Positions 1 through 6,813 of a DNA stretch of 30,463 nt are shown here, in pieces. The stretch lies in IMG/VR virus record IMGVR_UViG_3300028008_000070, positions 1-30,463 of that record; one strand, given 5' to 3'. The position numbers and the translations under genes are program-made. Within the stretch, counting starts at the first letter, position 1; the number at the start of each line of letters is the position of its first letter. A model generated the notes under the pieces. That model searched no databases. It saw only the letters and a list, made by a program, of their open reading frames with translations, and had not been told where the DNA came from. This stretch comes from a virus.

Positions 1-344
1 GCTCAACAACCTATAAGTTTAAAGACGGACACTTCTCAGGAAACCTATACGGCAATGGCTCTAACCTAACAGGTGTTGGCGGTAGTACAACTCTTGGTGC
101 TGTTGGTACTTATGCTTTCTTGGGTCGCCATTCAGGTAACGCAGATATTATAGCAGGTGCTACCTTATCTGGTTCAGATTTAAGGTATGCAGGTTTTAGT
201 CAATATAATTGGGACAATGGATCAGGTAAAACAAACTCTACAACTAGAGGTGGAACGCCATCTGGAACATGGAGAGCAATGGGATATTGTAATGCAAATG
301 ATGGAACTGACTATACAACGTCTGTTTTCGTCAGAATATCTTAA
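1..344 (+). CDS. Tail fibre protein, C-terminal part (5' truncated)
   Basis: The reading frame is open from the first bases of the window (codons begin at base 3) to a TAA at 342-344, so this is the C-terminal end of a longer protein. It contains the turn-like sequence GNGSNLTGVG, the same type of element as HGSGANLTGIS in the complete fibre downstream. In both proteins this element precedes the terminal domain. The last ~80 residues (a glycine/serine-rich section, then SGTWRAMGY and ending TTSVFVRIS) resemble the receptor-facing tips of phage fibres. A tail fibre assembly chaperone follows 28 bases later, which supports the assignment. The tip sequence differs from that of the second fibre. 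The TTG at 120 is internal and not a start. Confidence 0.75.
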   Translation, partial: STTYKFKDGHFSGNLYGNGSNLTGVGGSTTLGAVGTYAFLGRHSGNADIIAGATLSGSDLRYAGFSQYNWDNGSGKTNSTTRGGTPSGTWRAMGYCNANDGTDYTTSVFVRIS

Positions 345-372
345 TGAACAACAACAACAATAGGAGGCGTTT

Positions 373-792
373 ATGCCAACTGTAATAATAACAGAAGTGC
401 GTAACGCACAATCACTTAACGCAGACAATACTGCATTTGACGTAGAGATTAACCATCCAGAACATTCGTGGATACCTTATGCATTAATGCCTGATGATAC
501 AGATATGACTGTAGACAACAGCGTATTGCTTGGGCTTATTGGCTCAGACTATGCGGCTTATGTAGCACCTACACAAGCAGAGCTAGATGCAGAACTAGCG
601 GCAAACCTAAGAGGTCAGCGTGACCAGAAGTTAGCTCAAGAAGTAGATCCTATAGTAACTAATCCTCTACGCTGGGCTGAACTTACAGATGCTAAACAAG
701 CAGAGTGGACACAATACCGAACTGACTTGCTAAACCTACCAGATCAAGCAGGTTTCCCGAATACAGTAACATGGCCTACAAAGCCAACATAA
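373..792 (+). CDS. Tail fibre assembly chaperone-like protein, copy 1
   Basis: A 139-residue protein with a good ribosome binding site (AGGAGG, 7 bases before the ATG). The C-terminal ~65 residues have the pattern of the phage tail assembly chaperone family (Phage_tail_APC, PF16778): RDQKL, EVDPIV, NPLRW, KQAEWTQYR, then a Pro/Gly-rich end finishing WPTKPT. The N-terminal ~70 residues are an acidic domain not shared with copy 2. Such proteins usually follow a fibre gene and help the fibre fold, and that is the position here. A paralogue lies at 3050-3331 after the second fibre. Family membership is well supported; the chaperone role is inferred from family and position. Confidence 0.75.
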   Translation: MPTVIITEVRNAQSLNADNTAFDVEINHPEHSWIPYALMPDDTDMTVDNSVLLGLIGSDYAAYVAPTQAELDAELAANLRGQRDQKLAQEVDPIVTNPLRWAELTDAKQAEWTQYRTDLLNLPDQAGFPNTVTWPTKPT

Positions 793-803
793 GGATATAA
801 AAT

Positions 804-3050
804 ATGAGTAAGGCAAGAGACTTAGCAGATAGTGCTCAAGAGATAAACATCTTAGATGGTAAGAGCTTCCTTGATGAAGATAATCTTGCCAGTGACTCTG
901 CTACTGGCATTGCTAGTCAGCAGTCTATCAAAGCATACGTCGATGGTATCACTACAACTAACATCACCTCTACAGGTGCATTGAATAGTGGTAGCATAAC
1001 GTCAGGCTTTGGTAACATAGATAATGGCTCATCTACTATAACAACTACAGGTGCTATAACAGGCGGTAGCTTTGTAATAGGTAGTGCTGATATTAATGAG
1101 AATGACTTAGAGAGTATTGATGGTATTACTGCAGGTACAGTATCAGCATCTAAAGCTGTCGTAGTTAATACAAACAAAGATATAACAGGCTTCCGTAACA
1201 TAACAGCTACAGGTACTATCAGTGGTACTGTTAGTGGTTCTCTATCATCTACTACCACAGCAACTACACAAGCTGAGTCTGATGATAGTACTAAGATAGC
1301 TACAACAGCTTACGTTACAGATAAGATTACAACACTTATTGGTGGCGCACCAAGTACACTGAATGATTTGAATGAGTTAGCTGCGGCTATCAATGATGAT
1401 GCTAACTATAACTCTACACTCACAACAGCATTGGCTACTAAGTTACCTTTAGCTGGTGGTACACTTACTGGTAATGTAACATTTGGCGATAATAACAAAG
1501 CCATATTCGGTGCTGGTACTGACCTACAGATTTACCATGATGGAACTAGTGGTAACACTTTTATTGATGAAGGTGGTTCTGGTAGTTTATTTATAAGAGA
1601 TAATGACAATATTGCTTTGAAACGGCAAACCGACAATGCAAATATGGTCGTCGCTCGTGCAGGGGCTGAAGTTGAACTTTATCATAATGGCTCTGAAAAA
1701 CTAGCCACAACATCAACAGGCGTTGACGTAACAGGCACAGTGACCAGCGATGGGCTGACTGCAAATAATGGTGGAAGCAATACAAATATAAGATTGCAGA
1801 ATACAAACTCTGGTTCTGGCTCAGCGGATGGCTTTCTTATTCAGCACGCTACCAATGCGCATACTTATGTTTGGAATTACGAAAACGCAGACACAATATT
1901 TGGCACCAACGGCACAGAACGTATGCGTATAAACTCATCAGGCAACGTTGGTATTGGCATTTCAACTATAGACAATACTTATGGTGCATCCCATGCATTA
2001 CAAATTGCGTCTATATCAGACAACAACTGGGGTGGCACTTTAATACTTTCCAGTGCTGATGGCTCAAATGTTTTTTCAAGATTAGTAGCTTCTACTGATG
2101 GATTGGACTTAATAAATACAAAATCAACTAACATGAGGTTTTATACAGCCAACACAGAACGTATGCGCATCGACTCATCAGGTAAATTGTTGGTGGGTAA
2201 GACAAGTGCTGGTTATAATGTAGATGGGTTTGAAGCACATCCAAATGGAGAAACTTATGTAAGCCGTAGTGGTACACCTATGGCTATAAATAGGAACTCT
2301 TCTGATGGCACTCTTTTAAACTTTTACAAAGACGGCTCAACTGTAGGTAGTATTGGGACTAACGGCAATCAACTTTACATTGCATCACCTTATTCTAATG
2401 ACAGTGGTCTTGTATTCTCAGGTGGTGAAATACATCCGTGTACAACAACAGGTGCAGTAAGAGATAATGGAATAATGCTTGGTGCAGCTAATAAACGATT
2501 TAGTGACGTACACGCTGTAAACTATCACGGCAGTGGAGCTAACCTAACAGGTATTTCATCTGGTGGTACAACATTTCTAGGTTCAGTATTTGTAACCAAC
2601 GCAAGCGCATCAAGTATATCTATTAGTAACTTAGACCTTACAGATTATAAGCAAGTATATATTGTCGTAAGGTATATTACTTGTAGTGGTTCGGGTGATA
2701 ATAACTGGTTTGGATTGCAGAGTAATGCTGCTGATAACGCAAATGGTCTTATTCAAGGTGCTGGTGTAGCTAAAAAGGGAACTAGTTGTGATATTACTTG
2801 TGATTTGGCTAGTGGAATAGCAACCTCTACTGCTAGTAGACCACAGGAGCTTAATAATTACCTTTTATGGTCTTCTAGTTGGGATGCCAATTCAGCTAAG
2901 ACAGGTGGTTGTCCTGCAAATGATATAAGAAACTCAACTACAACAATTAGCCTCCATGTAAGGTCGGGATATAACTTTGCTTATGCTAGTGAGAATATGG
3001 GTACAGGTGATAAATTTAAACGTGGAATGTATTTATACGGAGTAAAATAA
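804..3050 (+). CDS. Tail fibre protein
   Basis: A complete 748-residue fibre. The N-terminus (MSKARDLADSA, INILDG) is typical of marine phage fibres and probably attaches to the virion. The middle is Gly/Ser/Thr-rich with a collar-like LPLAGGTLTGNVTFG around residues 213-227 and two copies of a TERMRI(N/D)SSG element 80 residues apart (around 370 and 450). This is the repeated shaft pattern of phage fibres. HGSGANLTGIS near residue 575 marks the switch to a C-terminal tip of about 170 residues, where four of the protein's five cysteines lie. There is no S74 self-cleaving chaperone at the end, which fits the separate chaperone gene that follows with a TAATG overlap. The tip is unlike that of the upstream fibre, so the phage may carry two binding specificities. 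Confidence 0.88.
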   Translation: MSKARDLADSAQEINILDGKSFLDEDNLASDSATGIASQQSIKAYVDGITTTNITSTGALNSGSITSGFGNIDNGSSTITTTGAITGGSFVIGSADINENDLESIDGITAGTVSASKAVVVNTNKDITGFRNITATGTISGTVSGSLSSTTTATTQAESDDSTKIATTAYVTDKITTLIGGAPSTLNDLNELAAAINDDANYNSTLTTALATKLPLAGGTLTGNVTFGDNNKAIFGAGTDLQIYHDGTSGNTFIDEGGSGSLFIRDNDNIALKRQTDNANMVVARAGAEVELYHNGSEKLATTSTGVDVTGTVTSDGLTANNGGSNTNIRLQNTNSGSGSADGFLIQHATNAHTYVWNYENADTIFGTNGTERMRINSSGNVGIGISTIDNTYGASHALQIASISDNNWGGTLILSSADGSNVFSRLVASTDGLDLINTKSTNMRFYTANTERMRIDSSGKLLVGKTSAGYNVDGFEAHPNGETYVSRSGTPMAINRNSSDGTLLNFYKDGSTVGSIGTNGNQLYIASPYSNDSGLVFSGGEIHPCTTTGAVRDNGIMLGAANKRFSDVHAVNYHGSGANLTGISSGGTTFLGSVFVTNASASSISISNLDLTDYKQVYIVVRYITCSGSGDNNWFGLQSNAADNANGLIQGAGVAKKGTSCDITCDLASGIATSTASRPQELNNYLLWSSSWDANSAKTGGCPANDIRNSTTTISLHVRSGYNFAYASENMGTGDKFKRGMYLYGVK

Positions 3051-3331
3051 TGCACTTAATAAAAGATGCCATAACTGGCGAAATAACTGAAATACCCCTT
3101 ACAGATGAGGAAATTGCTCATGGGGCTTTAGAAAGAATTAAAGCTGAAAGAGAAACAAGAGATAGAATACTTGTCGAAGAGGTAGACCCTATTGTATCTA
3201 ACGCTTTACGTTGGAATGACATGACAGATGCCAAGCGTTTAGAGTGGACTAATTATCGACAAGCGTTACTAGATGTGCCAGCACAAGATGGCTACCCAGA
3301 TAATATCACATGGCCTACTAAACCAACATAA
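3050..3331 (+). CDS. Tail fibre assembly chaperone-like protein, copy 2
   Basis: A 93-residue protein whose start codon overlaps the stop of the fibre gene (TAATG). The C-terminal ~65 residues align with copy 1: EVDPIVSNALRW, DAKRLEWTNYRQALLD, and an end WPTKPT. This is again the Phage_tail_APC-type pattern. The N-terminus (LIKDAITGEITEIPLTDEE) is short and different from copy 1. The shared half is clearly related but diverged at both DNA and protein level, so the duplication is not recent. It probably serves the fibre encoded just upstream, by analogy with fibre/chaperone pairs elsewhere. Confidence 0.75.
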   Translation: MHLIKDAITGEITEIPLTDEEIAHGALERIKAERETRDRILVEEVDPIVSNALRWNDMTDAKRLEWTNYRQALLDVPAQDGYPDNITWPTKPT

Positions 3332-3344
3332 GGAATATTAAACC

Positions 3345-3611
3345 ATGACCGAGAGTTGGCATCTTTCTAAGTCAGTACCAGTTAGCTTAATAATAGCTAT
3401 TGTACTGCAAACTATATCACTAGTATGGTATGTGTCTTCATTAGACTCAGCCGTCAAAAATAATGCTCGTGATCTAGTCCGTCAAGAAACTAGGATTGGT
3501 ACAATAGAAAAAACAGTACAGATGCAAGCTGTCTCTCTAGGACGTATTGATGAAAACATTAAAGCTATTCGTAACCTAGTAGAGAGAATGGCAGAACAAG
3601 ATAATAAATGA
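3345..3611 (+). CDS. Small membrane protein with coiled coil
   Basis: An 88-residue protein with one hydrophobic segment near the N-terminus (about residues 11-30, VSLIIAIVLQTISLVWYV) followed by a charged helix with heptad spacing (residues ~40-85). This is an N-in single-pass membrane protein with a coiled-coil tail. The ribosome binding site AAGGA lies about 11 bases upstream. The stop overlaps the next start (ATGA). Size and topology would fit a lysis accessory protein (holin-like or XhlA-like), but no family motif is decisive and no endolysin is nearby. A related topology recurs in the gene at 6247-6747, which closes the same cassette. Confidence 0.6.
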   Translation: MTESWHLSKSVPVSLIIAIVLQTISLVWYVSSLDSAVKNNARDLVRQETRIGTIEKTVQMQAVSLGRIDENIKAIRNLVERMAEQDNK

Positions 3612-4162
3612 AACTCTTACTTATACTATTTACCCTACTAATCGGTAGTATTGCACATGCCGATGATGATGTTATAAAGACTGACACTAATAGTACTATA
3701 ACTTCAAATGGGTCTATGGATACTACCATCAATAGCCCACCACCATCGGCTATATCTCCACAAATAAGTGCAAGTAACTCTGACTTATGTACTGTAGGTG
3801 TAGCAGGGGCGGTACAGACACAGATACTGGGTATCTCAGCAGGTCGTACAGTACGTGACATGAACTGTGAGAAGCTCAAGAATGCTAAGACTATGTATGA
3901 CATGGGTATGAAGGTAGCCGCAGTATCAGTAATGTGTCAAGACGAAAGAGTGTTCGATGCTATGATGAATGCAGGTACACCATGTCCTAAAGATGGATTA
4001 GTTGGTGATCAAGCTAGACTAGCATGGGATATGGAAGCAGTTAAAGATGAGATCGAACGAGATCAGAATAATGTAATCAATAGGATGTTTGATGAGAACA
4101 GTGAAACTAAGATTGGTTTGGGTGTTATCTTTAGTACTCTTGCCTTCTTACTCCTACTCTGA
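3608..4162 (+). CDS. Secreted protein with signal peptide and C-terminal membrane anchor
   Basis: 184 residues. Residues 1-18 are a clear Sec signal peptide with an AHA cleavage site before DDD. The mature part begins with a Ser/Thr/Asn/Pro-rich stretch, then a domain with four cysteines (SDLC, DMNC, VMC, TPC) that could form two disulfides in the periplasm. The last ~18 residues (KIGLGVIFSTLAFLLLL) form a membrane segment ending exactly at the C-terminus. The product should be a periplasmic domain held to the inner membrane by its tail. Similar proteins occur in marine phages, to my recollection, but I know of no defined function. The end of the gene overlaps the next gene by 71 bases. Confidence 0.65.
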   Translation: MKLLLILFTLLIGSIAHADDDVIKTDTNSTITSNGSMDTTINSPPPSAISPQISASNSDLCTVGVAGAVQTQILGISAGRTVRDMNCEKLKNAKTMYDMGMKVAAVSVMCQDERVFDAMMNAGTPCPKDGLVGDQARLAWDMEAVKDEIERDQNNVINRMFDENSETKIGLGVIFSTLAFLLLL

Positions 4163-4961
4163 ACCATATACGTATGGAGCTACAAGTAATGCGGCATCAG
4201 GTGCATTAGGTTGGTCTATGGACTCTATCTTACCTAGCATTGCTGGTGTAGATATAAATGGATTACTATATAGATACACTACAGTAAAAGACCCAGATGC
4301 AGACATGAAGGTACATGTAGGTAATCACAACGCAAGTGGAGATGGTTATACATTTAGAGAGACTGATGACTGGTCTGGCGTACCCGGAAATACTATTGTT
4401 AAGTCTTTCCCTCTTTCAAATATACCAGCATCTAAATGGGGTACTGGGTTTGTTGAAGTTGAAGGTGAAGGAACTGTTAAAGATGCTGTAGTAATATACA
4501 ACTATAGGTTAGACAAATGCTATGATCCACAGTCTGACCCTACTTGTGCAGGTTATGTAAAGCCTATGCCAGTATTACCAGAGGTTGTAATATATGATGC
4601 GCTAGAAGATGATGCAGTTATAGATACACTAGAAGCTGACGAGTTCCAGTACGACGAAGATGGTAAACTTATATTAGATGAAGAAGAGGAAGAAGAAGAT
4701 ACACGTATAGAGATGGGATTGACTGCCTCTGCTAATGCTCTTACACTGTTCAAAGCACAGAATCAAAGCGATATAATATTAGCCTTAAACAAACAAACTA
4801 ATATCAATATGTATTACAATGCAAAGATAAACGGCGGTACACTAAACGATGCAGCTGGATTAAAAGATGGAACTATACCCGACAATAAGAAAGCTTTACG
4901 AAACAATTTAGCCCAACAAGTACTACATGAAAAAATGGTAGACATGCAGTATAACAAATGA
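4092..4961 (+). CDS. Secreted acidic protein of unknown function
   Basis: 289 residues from the ATG at 4092; a TTG one codon earlier is less likely. Residues 1-23 form a signal peptide (basic MRTVKLR, a hydrophobic core, then SYSYS before EP). Starting inside the upstream gene is required to keep this signal peptide, so the 71-base overlap looks real. The mature protein has two cysteines (DKCYDPQSDPTCAG), an acidic segment with a run of glutamates around residues 200-212, and a helical C-terminus rich in Asn and Gln. No family is recognised. It is likely exported to the periplasm or outer surface and belongs to the same cassette as its neighbours. Confidence 0.65.
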   Translation: MRTVKLRLVWVLSLVLLPSYSYSEPYTYGATSNAASGALGWSMDSILPSIAGVDINGLLYRYTTVKDPDADMKVHVGNHNASGDGYTFRETDDWSGVPGNTIVKSFPLSNIPASKWGTGFVEVEGEGTVKDAVVIYNYRLDKCYDPQSDPTCAGYVKPMPVLPEVVIYDALEDDAVIDTLEADEFQYDEDGKLILDEEEEEEDTRIEMGLTASANALTLFKAQNQSDIILALNKQTNINMYYNAKINGGTLNDAAGLKDGTIPDNKKALRNNLAQQVLHEKMVDMQYNK

Positions 4962-4969
4962 GGAATACA

Positions 4970-5458
4970 ATGAAATATTTAACAGCACTACTTTCACTAT
5001 GTGCATTACCAGCCTTTGCTAATGTAGACATTACAGGTAATGTATCAGCTAAGTGTACAATACAAACAGACAAAGCAGGTGTATATGGAAACCCCTCAGC
5101 TAGTGTGCTAAGTACTGCACCTTCAGATGGTGGTGTATTACCTGTTATTAGATTTGATGTGGCTATTGCTGATTACTATACAGCTAACATTAGTCACCCT
5201 ATTAGTTTTACATCATCACCTGCATTGACGGACAGTGTAACTTGGACAGGTTCAACATCAGTATCTAAAACATCAGATGCAGGTATGTCAGGTTATGATG
5301 CGGCTAAGGTAGTATATGACAATACAACTGTGTTTGATCTGACTGTTGCTGGTAGCACATGGTTTTCTACATCTTCAAGTGCGACTTATGCAGCCTCAAA
5401 GCCTTTCACTGGCGGTACGTATACCGCTGTAGTACAAGCGAGTTGCATTGCTAAATAA
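4970..5458 (+). CDS. Secreted beta-rich protein, pilin/spore-coat-U-like
   Basis: 162 residues from the ATG at 4970, chosen because GAGGA lies 5-6 bases before it; the ATG at 4958 overlaps the upstream stop but has no binding site. Residues 1-17 (MKYLTALLSLCALPAFA) are a signal peptide. The mature chain is short, Ser/Thr-rich and beta-like, with one cysteine near the start (SAKCTIQ) and one near the end (VVQASCIAK). The start 'VDITGNVSAKC' and the final 'GGTYTAVVQASC' strand resemble fimbrial or spore-coat-U domain proteins of chaperone-usher systems. The resemblance is by eye only. The next gene looks like a periplasmic chaperone, which makes the idea more attractive. Confidence 0.55.
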   Translation: MKYLTALLSLCALPAFANVDITGNVSAKCTIQTDKAGVYGNPSASVLSTAPSDGGVLPVIRFDVAIADYYTANISHPISFTSSPALTDSVTWTGSTSVSKTSDAGMSGYDAAKVVYDNTTVFDLTVAGSTWFSTSSSATYAASKPFTGGTYTAVVQASCIAK

Positions 5459-5834
5459 GTTAATCATATTATTTATGGGTTTGGCTACTGTTGTTTCAGC
5501 ACATGAGATGACACCAGCCTACCCAATACTAAAACCTACATACGTAGCAGGTGTAGTTAAAGCAGAAATGTCTTTGTTTAACTCACGAGAAGATGTACAA
5601 TACTATCAGATAGATTTGTTTGATTTAAACTGGACAAACCTACCATTCTCATCTAAGTATAGAGTTATTAAAGTAGGCTATAAAGAACGTAAAGATTTTA
5701 TTGTGTATATACGTGAGTTAGATTTAGATGAAGCTACATATATTTGTACTACATCAAAGGTAAAGAAGAACACACAGTCAAGAACTTTGATTGTATCTAG
5801 GATATGCTCTCGTATTGATGGTGAACCTGCATGA
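5448..5834 (+). CDS. Secreted Ig-fold protein, possibly PapD-chaperone-like
   Basis: 128 residues starting at a TTG (5448), 11 bases inside the upstream gene. The TTG is preferred because the next in-frame ATG (5475) would destroy the signal peptide LNKLIILFMGLATVVSA. The mature part looks like a single beta-sandwich: a strand after MTPAYP, 'AEMSLFNSREDVQYYQIDLFD', a conserved-looking 'LPF..KYRVIKV' and 'KDFIVYI'. This strand order recalls the N-terminal domain of PapD-type periplasmic chaperones. Two cysteines (YIC, RIC) could pair. It is shorter than true PapD proteins (about 220 residues) and lacks a second domain. The PapD link is a hypothesis; export is well supported. Confidence 0.55.
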   Translation: MLNKLIILFMGLATVVSAHEMTPAYPILKPTYVAGVVKAEMSLFNSREDVQYYQIDLFDLNWTNLPFSSKYRVIKVGYKERKDFIVYIRELDLDEATYICTTSKVKKNTQSRTLIVSRICSRIDGEPA

Positions 5835-6247
5835 GATTAGCTTTGGCCTTATGTGTCGTAGCTAGTTCAGCAGTAGCTGAGAGTAACAACCTAGCTCTAT
5901 CATTACCTAACCCACCAATGAACTATCAGTCAGATAGATTTAGGGCAGGTAACTTAGACTGCAGTAACGCTGTAGGTGGTGGTGTAAACTTAGAGTTTGG
6001 TGTTACGGGTGTAGTCAATAATGTAGGTGGTACATTTAGTTCATCGGGTAACTTAGCTCAAGGTAAAGATGTAGGTTTGTATGCCCGTGTTGTTATACCT
6101 CTTGATAAACCTAAGTCTCGTATTAATTGTGACGACTTGTATCAGGTAGAATTAGCCCAACGTAGACTAGAAATACAACAACTACGTAATGAGCTAGAAG
6201 CATTGAAGAACCTGCAACAGACAGGTGGTATGGACTTTGAGAACTAA
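5831..6247 (+). CDS. Secreted protein with C-terminal coiled coil
   Basis: 138 residues, start coupled to the previous stop (ATGA). Residues 1-16 (MRLALALCVVASSAVA) are a signal peptide. The mature N-terminal ~85 residues are Gly/Asn/Ser-rich (GGGVNLEFGVTG, GGTFSSSGN) and contain LDCSN; the second cysteine (INCDD) lies just before a charged helix (residues ~105-130, VELAQRRLEIQQLRNELEALK) with heptad spacing. No family is recognised with confidence, though similar short exported proteins are, as I recall, common in marine phages. The coiled coil may pair with that of the next protein. Confidence 0.6.
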   Translation: MRLALALCVVASSAVAESNNLALSLPNPPMNYQSDRFRAGNLDCSNAVGGGVNLEFGVTGVVNNVGGTFSSSGNLAQGKDVGLYARVVIPLDKPKSRINCDDLYQVELAQRRLEIQQLRNELEALKNLQQTGGMDFEN

Positions 6248-6747
6248 TGGTAGATTTAACAAACGTTGAAAGCCTTGCTGACAAAGAAGTAAAAGCTGGT
6301 GGTGTAAAACTAACAGCAAGTTCAGTACTAGCCATACTAGCTTTCTTGTCTACAGTAGTTGGTGGTTTGTATGGTGGCTTTACTCTGTACCAAAAGATAG
6401 AAGAAGTTGCAGGGTTAGACTTAACTGCATATCAACAACAGATGGATGTCATGGATGCTAAAGTATCTGGTATATCTGAGAAGGTTGAAGAAAGTGTAGA
6501 GTACACTAGAGATATTAAAAATGGTCTGAAGGATGATCTGTTAAGAATAGAACAACAGACAGATCGTATTGAGGACATGGTACGTGAGAATGAAGACAAG
6601 GTACGTACTATGATAGATGACGCTGAAGTAAGGTTTGAGAATCAACGAGAACGTGTAAGAGTGTCACAGTCTTCAGCAATGAAAGAGTTAGAAGATAGAT
6701 TAGTATCTAAATTACAACGTGCATTAGATAATCCATTAGCAGATTAA
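6247..6747 (+). CDS. Membrane protein with long coiled coil
   Basis: 166 residues; its ATG overlaps the previous stop (TAATG). One hydrophobic segment at about residues 25-47 (SSVLAILAFLSTVVGGLYGGF) is followed by ~110 residues of charged helix with heptad spacing through to the C-terminus. There are no cysteines, unlike the five exported proteins before it. It is the last gene of the cassette and is followed by a new promoter. It could anchor or organise the exported proteins, or act in lysis or injection; none of this can be decided from sequence alone. Confidence 0.6.
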   Translation: MVDLTNVESLADKEVKAGGVKLTASSVLAILAFLSTVVGGLYGGFTLYQKIEEVAGLDLTAYQQQMDVMDAKVSGISEKVEESVEYTRDIKNGLKDDLLRIEQQTDRIEDMVRENEDKVRTMIDDAEVRFENQRERVRVSQSSAMKELEDRLVSKLQRALDNPLAD

Positions 6748-6755
6748 GTTAGTGC

Positions 6756-6784
6756 TTGACACAAATAATAAGAGACAGTATACT
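6756..6784 (+). promoter_or_regulatory. Sigma70-type promoter for the ejection-protein operon
   Basis: TTGACA (6756-6761), a 17-base spacer and TATACT (6779-6784) match the bacterial housekeeping promoter almost perfectly. It lies in one of the few non-coding gaps on the plus strand (6748-6813), and transcription would start near 6791. A ribosome binding site (AAGGAAAA) precedes the ATG at 6814. The promoter shares the block GCTTGACACAAA with the minus-strand promoter at 20314-20342. Confidence 0.75.
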
Positions 6785-6813
6785 TTGTCACATGACAACA
6801 TAAGGAAAATAGA

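Noticed and set aside
917-1258. Open frame of 113 codons on the minus strand inside the fibre gene
   Set aside because: It lies entirely antisense to a well-supported fibre gene, has no binding site and low-complexity Val/Pro-rich content caused by the Thr/Gly codons of the fibre.
804-3050. Self-cleaving S74 chaperone domain at the end of the fibre
   Set aside because: The typical SDxRLK-type motif is absent and a separate chaperone gene follows.
3345-3611. Firm holin assignment
   Set aside because: Only one membrane segment and a coiled coil are visible; no endolysin or spanin partner is found nearby.
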